From Benincasa hispida (taxonomy: Eukaryota; Streptophyta; Magnoliopsida; Cucurbitales; Cucurbitaceae): DNA of 64,000 nucleotides. The position numbers and the translations under genes are program-made. Where the stretch lies: positions 9,773,662 through 9,837,661 of the forward strand of contig NC_052357.1 in assembly GCF_009727055.1 (NCBI RefSeq). The letters are read 5' to 3'. Position 1 is the stretch's first letter. Every line of letters starts with the position of its first letter. This document shows, piece by piece, positions 40,211 to 52,383 of this stretch. Below the pieces are notes generated by a model. The model was not told where the DNA came from. It saw nothing but the letters and a program-made list of their open reading frames with translations, and searched no databases.

Positions 40211-40494
40211 TATGAGGAAGGTCTTCAGAATGATAATTAAACAGACTCAATAATAATGTTAGGGTAAGGTCTATGTACAAAAAATACAAAAGAGGAAGGT
40301 CGATGGTTCAAAATTCGACCTATGTAGGTCGAATTTTCAACCATCGACTTATTTAAAAAAAATGAAAAACAACAATATTTTTACAAATAGTTTGAAAACA
40401 ACAATATTTTCCTAAATAGTTTCTAAAAGGACAATATCCTTTTAATTTTCCCAGTAAAATTACTTTTAGGAACTAAATTTTTATAAAAAAAAAA

Positions 40495-40987
40495 AAACAA
40501 CAATTTAGTCTCCCAACTTTGTTTTGTAACGATTTAATCTTTATACTTTTAATTTTGAAACAATTTAATCCTTGGACTTTTAATTTTGTAACAATTTAGT
40601 CCTTGAACTTTTAATTTTGTAACAATTTAGTTTCTAAACTTTTAATTTTGTAACAATTTAGTCTCTAAACCTTAAAGTGTAGCAATTTAGTTTTTGTATT
40701 TTAATATTTGTAACAATGTAGTCCCTATTGTAAAAATTAGATTTAAGATTTAATAAGATTTCTTACATAAATAAACTAATAAACTAATTAGAGACTCAAT
40801 ATTTTTATAAAATACAAAGTCTACATTTAAAATAATAAAAATTGACATCTAATTTTGATAAATTTGTTTACTTCAGGGACTAAATTATTATGAATTTAAA
40901 AGTACAAGAACTAATTGTTACACACTAAACTTTAGGGATTAAATTGTTAAAAAATTGAAAGTACAAGGACTAAATCGTTAGAAACTG
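40495..40987. mobile_element. MITE-like inverted repeat built of 'caatttagtccctaaacttt' units
   Basis: The left part has about six tandem variants of 'tttgtaacaatttagtcctt' (40495-40735). The right part has the inverted counterpart ('aggactaaatcgttagaaac', 'gggactaaattattat'; about 40870-40987). The inner parts also pair approximately ('attagatttaagatttaat' against its complement). There is no ORF. Elements of this appearance are common in plant intergenic DNA. Confidence 0.7.
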
Positions 40988-41227
40988 TTGGATCAATACG
41001 ACAATCCTAGAGTAGGGTTTAATTAAACTTTTTTTCTAAATTAACCCAATTAAACTAATTAATACACTTTTTATAAATAATAAGAAAAATTCAATTTATG
41101 CAACAAATAAGATGACAAAAATGTGATAATTTAGTTCTATCAAATTTTAGCAAATAAATAAGAACAAATATACTGTGTTAAAAAAACTAGTCGTTAGACA
41201 CAAAACATGAAAATAATATAAACTTAT

Positions 41228-41252
41228 NNNNNNNNNNNNNNNNNNNNNNNNN
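41228..41252. other. Assembly gap (25 N)
   Basis: Twenty-five undetermined bases lie inside repetitive LTR-like sequence. The length is probably a placeholder. The DNA to the right is of doubtful quality (see the duplication 41989-48680). Confidence 0.98.
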
Positions 41253-41988
41253 ACAATTAAAACATACAATAAATTGCTTAAATTAATTGCAAAAATAAAA
41301 AGGAAAAGAGTTAGAGAAGAGGATCACCGTAATTTATTAGTGGCTTCGGTCAAAACTCGACCTACTACCATTCCCCAAGCGCTCTCTTGGGAAATTTGAA
41401 TAAAATATTTCCGACTCTTTCCACGAGATTAGACCCACCATTCCACACTACTCTTTTTACGGGTTCAAGAAAAATCGATCCTTTCCACGGTTTAAGGATC
41501 AAACCGTTACAAAATGTTGGAATTTTTGAAAGAACACAATACAACTCTCACTATAGTGGATTAACAAGTTTAAAACTTCAATAAGTTTATCCTCACAATA
41601 CAACACATCTCTAAGAATAGAATGAAAAGAAAAAAAAAAAGGAACTTAGAGAGAGCAACAATTGAACTTTTTGAGTTTTGAAGGATTATAATTAAAATTG
41701 TTGGTTTATAATTTGGAGAGGAAAATGATTTATATAGAGATGAAAAATTTTTAGAAACCACAAATTAAAATTAATTTAAACCGCTGGATTTGGAAAAGAA
41801 AAATCATGGTGAGATTTTAGAACTAAACTAGTCGTTAGTACAAACAATATATAATATTAAATTTCTTTTTTTTGAAATTCAATTTTCTTTTTAAAATGAA
41901 ATCTATAAAATAAAATATAAACATACCATGTGTTAAAAACTAGCCGTTAGAACACAAAACATAAAATAATATAAACTTATTTCCCTTT
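41253..41988 (-). repeat. LTR-derived sequence of a SIRE/Maximus-type copia element
   Basis: Read on the minus strand, it continues the LTR that starts after the polypurine region near 46060. Units of about 110-130 bp containing 'aactagccgttagaacacaa' recur at about 41185, 41828, 41937, 42060 and 45452. The part 41310-41600 has the more GC-balanced sequence usual near one LTR end. No open frame is supported. The LTR limits could not be fixed because of the gap and the duplication. Confidence 0.55.
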
Positions 41989-44900
41989 GTAATTCATTTT
42001 CTTGTTTAAATTCATGTCTTTTTTAAAAGTCAATCCAAAAATAAAAATACTATCAGGTTGTAAAAACTACCGTTAGACACAAAATAAAATATATTAAATT
42101 TATTTTCCTTTTTAGATTTCTTTATTAATTTTTTCTATTTTATTATATAAATTCAATCAAAATCAAAAGTCTATACAATATGTATAATTTAATGAACACA
42201 CACATCAAAAAAACACCATTCAACAATATGTCTGGGCCACATGTCTATACATAAATGGGTCGATATATGGCCACGTCATCCACTAGTATTAATCACTATA
42301 GGAAGATCTTCCGGTCATATCGTATTCGTTTTTAGGCTCCGATTTGATGAATTACAAAATGGTAGTTGGATCGTGATTGCCGAGCTCTAGAGACATTTAA
42401 CGATATAGAAAATAAACCGTTTTTTCAGTATAAAAATTTAGTTATGTTATCATCAAATACGATTGAAATTAATTAATTAAAATAATTTGAATTTGAGATT
42501 AAGGTGCAAAAAGCCAATCATCTCCCCATTTTTATATGAGCAAACCATTCAAAGGAAATAGATGTTGAAAATACATGTAAACATATTGTAGCATAGTAGA
42601 TAGTAAAGATCAAATATTCCATAAGATTCATTCTTAATTCACTAAAAATAAAAAAATTCTCCCCTACATTTAATACAATGCAAAATCATAACACAATTTA
42701 TTAGCTATATTTTTTCTTAAACTTCTCCCCCTTTGGAATCATAAATAAAGAATATTAAGAAAATTTAGAATTACGTAAATATTCCCTTAAACATGAACAT
42801 AAATTACACACTCCCCAAGAATATTAAATACACATGCTTTTCCACTATCTCTCCCTATCAAAATGCCTTCTAAAAGAATTTAACAAGTAAGAATTATAAA
42901 TCAAGGGTATCACACGAATCAATACGAGCTCAAGCTATCTTTTGCAAAAGTTTTCTAAGCCTATTTTTGCCAAAAAGTTTCTTCATTCAAAAGCTTGGTA
43001 AAAATATTTCCGCTAATTGATTTATTAAGCCTACAAATTCCAAGAGTAATATTATCATTTTTCACAATGCTCTCCTAATAAAGTGATGCCCTAATATCAA
43101 ATATGCTTAGGTCCTAAATGGATGTAGAGAGTTTTTAGTCAAATTAATAGCACTAGTATTATCACAAATATTATGTGTCAACATTATCAAAAACTTTTAA
43201 TCTAAAATCCAAGAGTTTGTTTCATCAAAGAATTGAGCACAACAACTAGCAATCTGTAAATATTATTTCGCTCGTAGTGGAGTAAGCAACCAAAATTTTC
43301 TTTTTACTAAACCAGGAAACTAAGGAACTACAAGAAATTGACAAGTCCCACTAGTATCTTAACAGTCAAGTAAACTAACCTGCAAAACCCGCAATCGAAA
43401 TATCCTACCAAATTAAATTCAACAATATTCTAGGATACCAATAAGCCTAAATCAATAGTAACCAAGTAAATAAACTTAAAAAATTCTTTTAACGGCATGT
43501 AAAATGTGGATCCTTAGGACAAAATTGAAATCTAGGCACAAAGATATACACTAAACATAATATCCGGGTCTACTAGTGGTTAAATAAAAGTAAAGACCAA
43601 TCATCCTTATAAGTTTTTTATATCCACACACTTACTTTTTCATCCTTGTCAAGGCTTAAAGGGGATAATGCTGCATAGGAGTTTTTGGCATTTACTTCAT
43701 TGAATTTAAACCTTTTAAAGCAAATCCCTGTGTATTTTTCCTTGACTTATGAAAATACCATCTTGAGTTGTTTGATTTGGAGTCCAGGAAGAAGCTAAGT
43801 TCTCCATCAATACTCAATCTCAATTCACTAAATGCAAATACACTTTAGAAAATTCTTCACACAAAGATAGATAATAGAACCCAAAATAATATCATCCACA
43901 TATTATTGTACTAAAAGCATATCATTTGCCTAGTCTTAATAAAAAAGAGTAGATCAATTTGGTACCCATTTTAAAATCCAATTTCTTCAAGCAAGAAATT
44001 TAACTAATCTTATCAACCAAACTGCTTGGAAGCTTGGTTTTAAGCCATAAAGAGCCTTTTTTACTTAATTAGACATGAATTAGGAAAATCAAAAACTTCC
44101 AGACCCCGGAGGTTGTTTACATAAAACTTCCTCCATGATATAACCATTAAAATGCACTTTTCGAATATCCATTTGATAACAAAATGAAATTCTTAATAAG
44201 AAGCAAAAGCAAGGCAACATTCTAAATAGCCTTATAATCTACGCAACGGGAGCAAAAGTTTCTTCAAAATGCAAATAATCTGGAAGTTGAACCTTCTTGT
44301 TATTTTTTAGCTTGCCCCAATTGACATCTGTGAAAATTTTGATGTTTCTTCTCGTAGATTTCTTAAAAGTATAATCCCTCTCATGGAGTTCCTTCAAGTT
44401 ACTTGAGTATTTTGTATAAACTTGCATATTGATCTTCTTTTGGACTGTTCAATAAATTGACTTACAAAGCTAACTGCAAAAACAGATTCAGGTCTGTGTG
44501 AGTTATGTTAATCAATTTTTTCAACTAACCTTTGATACTGATTTTGTTTAACCATTTTGTGATTGTTTTATTTGATTATGTGATTTTGTTTGTGTCAAAT
44601 TGGAGTATTAGTCAGGCTTTGCATCCAAGCATTCCAGTTTCTTTAGTAGGTCAAGGAACATATTATTTGACAAATGCTCAAGCCTGTTTTTTGAGCAGGC
44701 CACTTCCATTCCTAGGAAGTTTTTAAGGTTGCCTAAGTCTTTTACTTTGAATCCTTGGCTTAAGAGAAGTTAGATTCTTATTTCTTCTTCATGGTTCTCC
44801 TGTAAGGATAAGTGTCACCCTACCATAAACAATGATAAATTGGGCTAATTTTACTCGTTGCAAGAATTTTTGACGAAAAAGAGTATGGTCCAGATTGACA

Positions 44901-45370
44901 TTGTTGATACCCGTTTTTCCTTTACACTCTTGAGAATTTATCAAAACCACGTCCTAGGGAATGTTTTTAGGCCATATAGGTATTTTTTTTGAGTTTACAT
45001 ACTTATTATGATTTGGAGTAGATTCTAACACCAACCGGTATATCCATATACATCTCTGTCTAAGTCTCCATAAGGAAGGCAATTCTTTATGTTAATTGGT
45101 GAATAATCCAATATTATTCAAGCTAAGGGAAACAATGACATGATATTAATTTAAAATTTTGCCAACTAGTGCAATGGTTTCTTGATAGTCAATGCCATAG
45201 GACTGGGTGGATCCCTTGGACGACGGAGTCTAGCTTTAACCTATCTATTTCTCCATAGCCTGTACTTGATGGTGAAGATCCATTTGCATTCCCTACTGTT
45301 TTCTTGTCCTGGAGGTAGGTTGTTATTTCCCATTGTTGTTCTTTTCCAAGGCCTTTATATTCGTCAATAC
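41989..45370 (-). repeat. Noisy copy A of a tandem duplication (about 3.38 kb)
   Basis: It has the same order of sequence as 45371-48680: SIRE-type LTR, polypurine region, RNase H, RT, then the 3' half of an Ale-like RT. Outside 43235-44062 it differs by frequent single-base insertions and deletions, often in homopolymers, so that open frames of copy B are broken here. 43235-44062 is identical by eye to 46573-47400 (offset 3,338). This looks like uncorrected long-read sequence rather than an evolved copy. I would not annotate genes in it. Confidence 0.85.
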
Positions 45371-48300
45371 ATTTCCTTTTAATTCATTTTCTTTTTAAAT
45401 TCATTCTTTTTAAAGTCAATCCAAAAATAAAAAATATATCATGTGTAAAAAACTAACCGTTAGACACAAACATAAAATAATATTAAATTTATTTTCTTTT
45501 TAAATTTCTTTTTAATTTCAATTTTTCTTTTTATTTTAAATCAATCAAAAAATCAAAAGTCAATCATATGTTAATCTCTTAATGATCCACCATTCAACCA
45601 ATATGTTGCCACATGTCTACATACAAATGGTTTGATTATGCCACGTCATCCACCACGGTATTTTCTCGACTTGTTTCGGTCATATCGTCTTCGTTTTAGC
45701 TCCGATTTGAGTGATTCAAGAGGTATTGGAATCGTTGTTCCGAGCTCTACGCTATGAACATATTAAAACACTAAGATTTTCAGTATAAAAATTAAGTTTG
45801 TTATCATCAAAATATCGATTAATTAATTAATTAAAATTAATTAATTTGAGATTAAGGGTCAAAAAGTCAACCATCTCCCCATTTTTTATGATGAAAAACT
45901 ATTCAAGAAAAATGGCTTGAAATACATGTAAATCATATGTAGCACGTAATAAAATTCAACATATCACCATAAAGATCATTCTTGAAATTCACTCAAAAAA
46001 ATAAATTCTCCCCCTAATTAATACAATCAAAATCATAACAAATTTATATCATATTTTTCTTAACTTCTCCCCCTTTGGAATCATAAAAAAGAATAATTAA
46101 GAAAAATTTAGAATTACGTAAATATTTCCCTTAAAAACATGAACATAAATTTAGCACAACTCCCCCAAAGAATATTAATACACATGCTTTCCATATCTCT
46201 CCCTATCAAAATGCCTTCTAAAAGATTTAACAAGTAAAATTATAAAATCAAGAGGTATCACAACGAATAATATCGAGCTCAAGCCTATTTTTGCAAAAGT
46301 TTTCTTAAGCCTATTTTTGCAAAAGTTTTCTTCATTCAAAGGCTTGGTAAAAATATCCGCTAATTGATTATTAGAGCCTACAAATTCAAGAGTAATATTA
46401 TCATTTTTCACATGCTCTCTAATAAAGTGATGCCTAATATCAATATGCTTAGTCCTAGAATGATGTAGAGAGTTTTTAGTCAAATTAATAGCACTAGTAT
46501 TATCACAAAATATAGGCACATTATCAAACTTTAATCTAAAATCACAAAGAGTTTGTTTCATCCAAAGAATTTGAGCACAACAACTAGCAATCTGTAAATA
46601 TTATTTCGCTCGTAGTGGAGTAAGCAACCAAAATTTTCTTTTTACTAAACCAGGAAACTAAGGAACTACAAGAAATTGACAAGTCCCACTAGTATCTTAA
46701 CAGTCAAGTAAACTAACCTGCAAAACCCGCAATCGAAATATCCTACCAAATTAAATTCAACAATATTCTAGGATACCAATAAGCCTAAATCAATAGTAAC
46801 CAAGTAAATAAACTTAAAAAATTCTTTTAACGGCATGTAAAATGTGGATCCTTAGGACAAAATTGAAATCTAGGCACAAAGATATACACTAAACATAATA
46901 TCCGGGTCTACTAGTGGTTAAATAAAAGTAAAGACCAATCATCCTTATAAGTTTTTTATATCCACACACTTACTTTTTCATCCTTGTCAAGGCTTAAAGG
47001 GGATAATGCTGCATAGGAGTTTTTGGCATTTACTTCATTGAATTTAAACCTTTTAAAGCAAATCCCTGTGTATTTTTCCTTGACTTATGAAAATACCATC
47101 TTGAGTTGTTTGATTTGGAGTCCAGGAAGAAGCTAAGTTCTCCATCAATACTCAATCTCAATTCACTAAATGCAAATACACTTTAGAAAATTCTTCACAC
47201 AAAGATAGATAATAGAACCCAAAATAATATCATCCACATATTATTGTACTAAAAGCATATCATTTGCCTAGTCTTAATAAAAAAGAGTAGATCAATTTGG
47301 TACCCATTTTAAAATCCAATTTCTTCAAGCAAGAAATTTAACTAATCTTATCAACCAAACTGCTTGGAAGCTTGGTTTTAAGCCATAAAGAGCCTTTTTT
47401 AACTTATAGACATGATTAGGAAAATCAAAACTTTCAGACCCCGGAGGTTGTTCTACATAAACTTCCTCCATGATATAACCATTTAAAAATGCACTTTTCA
47501 TATCCATTTGATACAAAATGAAATTCTTATAAGAAGCAAAAGCAAGCAACATTCTAATAGCTTATAATCTAGCAACGGGAGCAAAAGTTTCTTCAAAGAT
47601 GCAATATCTGGAAGTTGACCTTCTGTCTATTTTTTAGCTTGCCCAATTGACATCTGTGAAAATTTTGATGTTTCTTCTCGTAGATTTCTTAAAGTATAAT
47701 CCCTCTCATGGAGTTCCTTTCAAGTACTTGAGTATTTTGTATACAACTTGCATATTGTCTTCTGTTGGACTGTTCATAAATTGACTTACAAAGCTAACTG
47801 CAAAACAGATATCAGGTCTTGTGTGAGTTATGTAAATCAATTTTTCAACTAACCTTTGATACTGATCTTTGTTAACCATTTTGTGATTGTTTTATTTGAT
47901 TATGTGATTGTTTGTGTCAATTGGAGTATTAGCAGGCTTGCATCCAAGCATTCCAGTTTCTTTAGTAGGTCAAGGACATATTTTCTTTGACAAATGCTCA
48001 AGCCTGTTTTTGAGCAGGCCACTTCCATTCCTAGGAAGTATTTAAGGTTGCCTAAGTCTTTTACTTTGAATTCCTTGGCTAAGAGAAGTTTTAGATTTCT
48101 TATTTCTTCTTCATGGTCTCCTGTAAGGATAATGTCACCTACATAAACAATGATAATTGCTATTTTACTCGTGCAAGAATTTTTGACGAAGAGAGTATGG
48201 TCAGATTGACATTGTGAGTACCCGTTTTCCTTTACCACTCTTGAGAATTTATCAAACCACGTCCTAGGGAATTGTTTTAGGCCATATAGGTATTTTTTGA

Positions 48301-48680
48301 GTTTACATACCTTATTTATGATTTGAGTAGATTCTACACCAACCGGTATATCCATATACACTTCTTCTTCTAAGTCTCCATTAAGGAAGGCATTCTTTAT
48401 GTCTAATTGGTGAATAATCCAATCATTATTCACAGCTAAGGGAAAACATGACATGAATATTATTTAATTTTGCCACTAGTGCAAATGTTTCTTGATAGTC
48501 AATGCCATAGGACTGGGTGGATCCTTTGGCGACGAGTCTAGCTTTAAACCTATCTATTTCTCCATAGCCTTGTACTTGATGGTGAAGATCCATTTGCATT
48601 CTACTGTTTTCTTTCCTGGAGGTAGGTTTGTTATTTCCCATGTGTTGTTCTTTTCCAAGGCCTTTATTTCGTCTAATACA
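45371..48680 (-). repeat. Cleaner copy B of the tandem duplication (about 3.31 kb)
   Basis: The A/B junction is visible at 45370/45371, where RT-coding sequence ('ttcgtcaatac') jumps to LTR sequence ('atttccttttaattc'). The same LTR word begins copy A at 41989. Copy B keeps open frames on the minus strand (46561-46175, 47552-47400 and 48454-47900), except within 46573-47400, where frames break repeatedly. Confidence 0.85.
46175..47594 (-). pseudogene. SIRE/Maximus-type copia RT and RNase H fragment
   Basis: On the minus strand the RT begins 'EETFAPVARL', then 'AIRMLLAFASYKNFILYQMD' and 'EEVYVEQPPGSESFDFPN'. The middle (47400-46573) holds recognisable but frame-shifted RT and RNase H sequence, for example 'SLCEEFSKV' and 'DGIFISQGK'. 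RNase H ends in a clean frame: 'IFCDNTSAINLTKNSLHHS', 'RTKHIDIRHHFIREHV', 'QLADIFTKPLNEENF'. Downstream (46085-46000) are two 'ttctccccct' stretches, the complement of a polypurine tract. Everything upstream of this RT is replaced by another element. Confidence 0.82.
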
Positions 48681-51560
48681 GCTTGCTTCCAATTAATGTC
48701 CTTGAGGATTTCATAAACATTGTTCGGAATGTAAACTTGGGATAGTGTAGTTATGAATACTTTAAACTTGGGAGAGAGGTTTTTGTAGGACAGGTAGTTT
48801 TGGATGGGATGCATCGTACAGGTTCTTACCCCTTTCCGTTTTGCAATAGGAAAATCAATGTCTTTAGTAAGTGTTTTAGCTGTAGAGTTAGAGACATGAT
48901 TTTCCTATATTTCAGTTAGGTTTTGATTGAGTACTGGTGCATGTTCAAGGGTGTTCTTCCTTCTAGTATGAACTATAGGATCTTTCCTACTTTTTGGTGG
49001 GCCTTGATTGGGAATATCTGTTTCATGTATATAAGGAACATATGAAGCACTCTCTTTAATGAGATATAGTTTTTTGTTTCCTTCATTTTCCAAAAGTTTT
49101 TCGTTTTCTATAAGGATGGAAGGTTCAGTGGTGTCTTGCTTTTTGAAGTATGGTTGGGTTTCAAAGAAGGTTATATCCATGGATATATAGAACTTTTTTG
49201 TAGTTGGTGAGTAGCATTTGTGTCCCTTTTGGCTTGGAACATAACCGAGAAAGATGCATTTTATTGCCTTAGGATCTAACTTACTCCTATTGGGTCTATG
49301 TTCTTGGACAAAAACTGTGCAACCAAATATTTTTAAAGGGACTTGAGAAAATAATATATCATGTGGAAATACTTCCTTAAGTTTTTGTAAGGGAGTTTTG
49401 AAGCCTAATATTCGAGAGGGCATTCTATTAATAAGGTAGGTGGCTGTTAGAACCGCTTCTCCCCAAAAAAAGTGGGGGGTGTTAGTTTTTTCTCTCCGCA
49501 ATTCCATTTTGCTAGGGAGTATTAGGACATGTACTCAAGTGGGCAATACCTTTTTCGTTTAGAAGATTTTTCAAGGAAGTGTTAAAATAATCCTTAGCAT
49601 TGTGAGTGGGAAGGATTTGGATTTTGGTGTTAAAGAGATTGAGAATCATGGCAAACAGATTCAAGAATATGGAAGTATCTTCAGATTTTTCTTTCATTAA
49701 AAACACCCAAGTAAGTCTAGTGTGATCATCGATAAATGAAACAAACCATTTAGCTCCTATTACATTATGAACTCTACTAGGTCCCCAGGGATAAGAGGGT
49801 TTGGTTTATATGTGCTTACCGGATATGAGAATCGAGCCAACTTTGCTATTTCACAAGACTCACATTGAAACACCTGAGAGCTTTTTTTGAAAATATCTGG
49901 AAACATTCGTTTCAAATATAGAAAATTGGGATGTTCTAAACGATTGTGCCAACATTATTATACTATCATAATTGTCTTTAGAAGCAACAAAAGTAGATGT
50001 ACTAACATAATTATCTTTAGAGACAACAAAATTAGATGTACTAGATGTACTATCATAATAGTCTTTAGAAATAAAATGAGATTTGCTAAGACCTAACTCC
50101 TTGACTTATGGCTTAAGAGCATTTAGTATGTAGAGACCCGAGGTTTCCTTAGCATTGCCAATCATCTTCCCCGAATTAAAATCCTGAAATATGCAGTTAT
50201 GTGAGTAGAAAATTACACTGCAGTTTTTCATAGATGATAATTTGCTTATGGAAAGAAGATTGCATTTAAGATTTGGGACATGCAAGATATTCTCTAATAC
50301 TAGATCTTTAGATACAAACACATTGTCAATTCCCATTACTTTAGAATAGGTACCATCGGCAGTCTTTACAGTAATTTGACTGTTATAGTGTGTGTAATTA
50401 GTTAAAAGTGAGATGTCACCTGTCATGTGATCTGATGCAGCAGAGTCAATAATCCAAGTACTACAATTTTCTTTGGTTGCATTAAGGGCCCAAAGAAAGT
50501 TACCTGATTATGCCATTGTTGCTACGCTGGTTTTTTATGTTTTTTTAGTAGGTTTCGTTTGGCCGAAGAGTTTTTGGAGAAGGTCTAACTGCTCCTTAGT
50601 AAACACATTATATTCAGGGTTGACATTATCTTCTGATGATGTACTTGCTTGATAAGCCTTTCCACGTCTGTCTCTTGCACCTTTGTTGGGCTTCCAATCT
50701 GGAGGTTTTCCATGAATATCCCAACACACTTCTTTAGTGTGTCTTGGTTTTTTACAGTGTTCACACCATGGTCTTGTTTTCGTTGCCGATTTTCAGTTCC
50801 TGTGTAGTTCTGGTTTCGATTGTAACGGTTATCATGAGTATTTGTATGTACCTCATTACCAAGGTTTCGAGCAAGTAAGGCTGATTCTTCAGATTCAGAA
50901 CTTGCAGTCACTCATATCATTAGTTTTTTCTTACTTCTTCTCTTCTTACTTTTGCAAACACTTCTCTGATGTTAGGTAATGGTTTAATAGCTAAGATTCT
51001 ACCACATACCTCATTGAGTTCTTTATTAAGGCCAAGTAGGAATTTGAACACTCGTTTCTTTTCAACTATCTTTTTGAATGTAGTTTCATCTGCAGTGCAC
51101 TCCCACTTATGGCTTTCAAATACATCCAGTTGCTGCCAAAGGCGAGATAGTTGAGTGAAATAGTGAGTGTCTTGCATATCCTCTTGCCATAGCTCATGAA
51201 TTTTTCCTTCAATTTCAAATGACTTTGCAGTATTTTCTTGGTCAAAATAAATTTCACGGGTTGCTTCCCAAATTTCACTTGCAGTTGAGAAGAGAAAAAA
51301 TCCTTCACCAATCTCTGTCGTCATGGAGTTGATTAGCCATGATATAACCATATTATTTTCCGTTTTCCATGTCTTGTATCTTTGATCAGTTTGGTTTGGG
51401 ATAGGATTTTTGCTTGACAGGTAGTTTTCCTTTCCTTTTCCACATATGAACATCATGACTGATTGTGACCAATGTAGATAATTCCTTCCATTTAATTTGT
51501 GATTAGTGATTGGAAGAATGATGTTAGAATTTTATGGATGCCATAAAGAAATTGTTGATT
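47595..51560 (-). pseudogene. Gag-pol polyprotein of the Ale-like copia element, broken
   Basis: Gag (about 51560-50900) reads 'ITNHKLNGRNYLHWSQSV', then 'TENNMVISWLINSMTTEIGE' and 'LSRLWQQLDVFESHKWECTA'. The zinc-knuckle region near 50740 reads 'NQDTLKKCVGIFMENLQ' in one frame and 'CWDIHGKPPDWKP' in the next, so a frame break lies inside it. The protease-side part runs to 50106 ('MTGDISLLTNY', 'LLSISKLSS'). Integrase core and C-terminal part are at 49706-48905 ('GEAVLTATYLINRMPSRILG', 'CIFLGYVPSQKGHKCYSP'). RT is at 48814-47900 ('TWEITNLPPGKKTVECKW', 'RFKARLVAKGSTQSYGIDY', 'FLNGDLEEEVYMDIPVG'). The active-site motif reads YVGD rather than YVDD (about 48140), a substitution expected to abolish polymerase activity. 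RNase H starts near 47660 and is cut at 47595. Confidence 0.87.
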
Positions 51561-52167
51561 GGCAAAACAAGAAATTAGGAAGAAATAGGGGGGGGGGGGA
51601 AGAAAAACTTATATATATATATAAAAAAAAACACTCCAGACCCGATTTCTGTCAAAAAATCTGTTCCAGACCCGATCCGATTGGGTTAAAAAATACTCCA
51701 TACCCGACCCGACTAGGTTAAAAAAAACTTACCCACCTAATTAGGTTCAAAAAACGCTTGATCCTCCTTAACACGATTCGACCCACGATATTTATTGACC
51801 CGGTTCAGCAATCGATCGCCACTCTGCATCCACGATCAACGGCCACCCACGATCGAAGATGACGCTTACGAGAATTGGCACCCACGATTGACGACTTTTG
51901 GTTGATAAACGAGCTTCGTGGTTATCGATCGAAGAATGTGTTTCGGCCGGGAATGCTTCGATTAGTTCGTGATTAATTGTTTAGACGCGATTTGATGCAT
52001 TTCGGCCGACTGTTCGTGAGAGTCGGAGTACGAATTTTCTTCGGACGTGAAGTTCCAAGGAATCTGATGCACTACTTCAAGGAAATTGGTATGTTTGAGA
52101 TTTCAATGTTATGTTTTTCTTTTTTAGGGTTTCGGACGTGAAACCTATAGAAAAGACTCAAAGAGAT

Positions 52168-52180
52168 GGCTCTGATACCA
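52168..52180 (-). other. Primer binding site of the Ale-like copia element
   Basis: The plus strand reads ggctctgatacca, so the minus strand is TGGTATCAGAGCC, the canonical initiator tRNA-Met site, three bases from the LTR end at 52184. Confidence 0.9.
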
Positions 52181-52183
52181 TGT

Positions 52184-52383
52184 TGTAATACAGAACTCTT
52201 TCTTTTATTTCTTGTGATGATTTTTCAAGAGGGAGCATCCCTTATATATACAACTATGATAGCTAATTATGGAAAAACTTATAATAATAAAAAAATGTAC
52301 ATATGGTAAGAATAAAAATAAACCCAAATTACAAGGAATAAAATCATATGTACAAGGTAGGAGGAGATTTTCCATATTCAACA
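52184..52383 (-). repeat. 5' LTR of the Ale-like copia element
   Basis: 200 bp. On the minus strand it starts TGTTGAATATGG and ends CTGTATTACA (TG...CA), followed by the primer site. The outer flank ATAGA (52384-52388) would be one target-site copy. The partner is lost with the 3' LTR. Confidence 0.85.

Larger units (their letters stand above)
35676..40470. mobile_element. Mutator-like element with long complex ends carrying a PMD gene
   Basis: The left end (35676-36000) and right end (40240-40470) are related as inverted repeats. On the left 'aatattgttgttttcaaaat' is followed inward by 'tcgagggttgaagtttcgac'. The right end, read in reverse, gives 'aatattgttgttttcaaac' followed by 'tcgatggttgaaaattcgac'. 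Inside both ends lie blocks of 'gagagcgagattg' (left) and its complement 'caatctcgctctc' (right). The cargo is a broken plant-mobile-domain gene, and no transposase is recognised. The limits are approximate because a 9-bp target duplication could not be fixed. Assignment to the Mutator superfamily rests on the long ends and on the known association of PMD genes with such elements. Confidence 0.62.
47595..52383 (-). mobile_element. Ale-like copia element, 5' LTR to RNase H, fused to the SIRE-type fragment
   Basis: On the minus strand: 5' LTR 52383-52184, tRNA-Met primer site, leader (to about 51560), gag, protease, integrase, RT, and the start of RNase H ('IFTDVNWAS', 'DRRSTSRYCIF'). The sequence then passes directly into the RT of a different copia lineage at 47594/47595. 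Its own 3' end and 3' LTR are absent. It is less decayed than the other elements here: several domains are open over 100-200 codons. Confidence 0.85.

Noticed and set aside
44239..45382. Small open frames in copy A of the tandem duplication
   Set aside because: They are fragments of RT/RNase H or antisense shadows in sequence that looks like raw-read noise; not annotated as genes.
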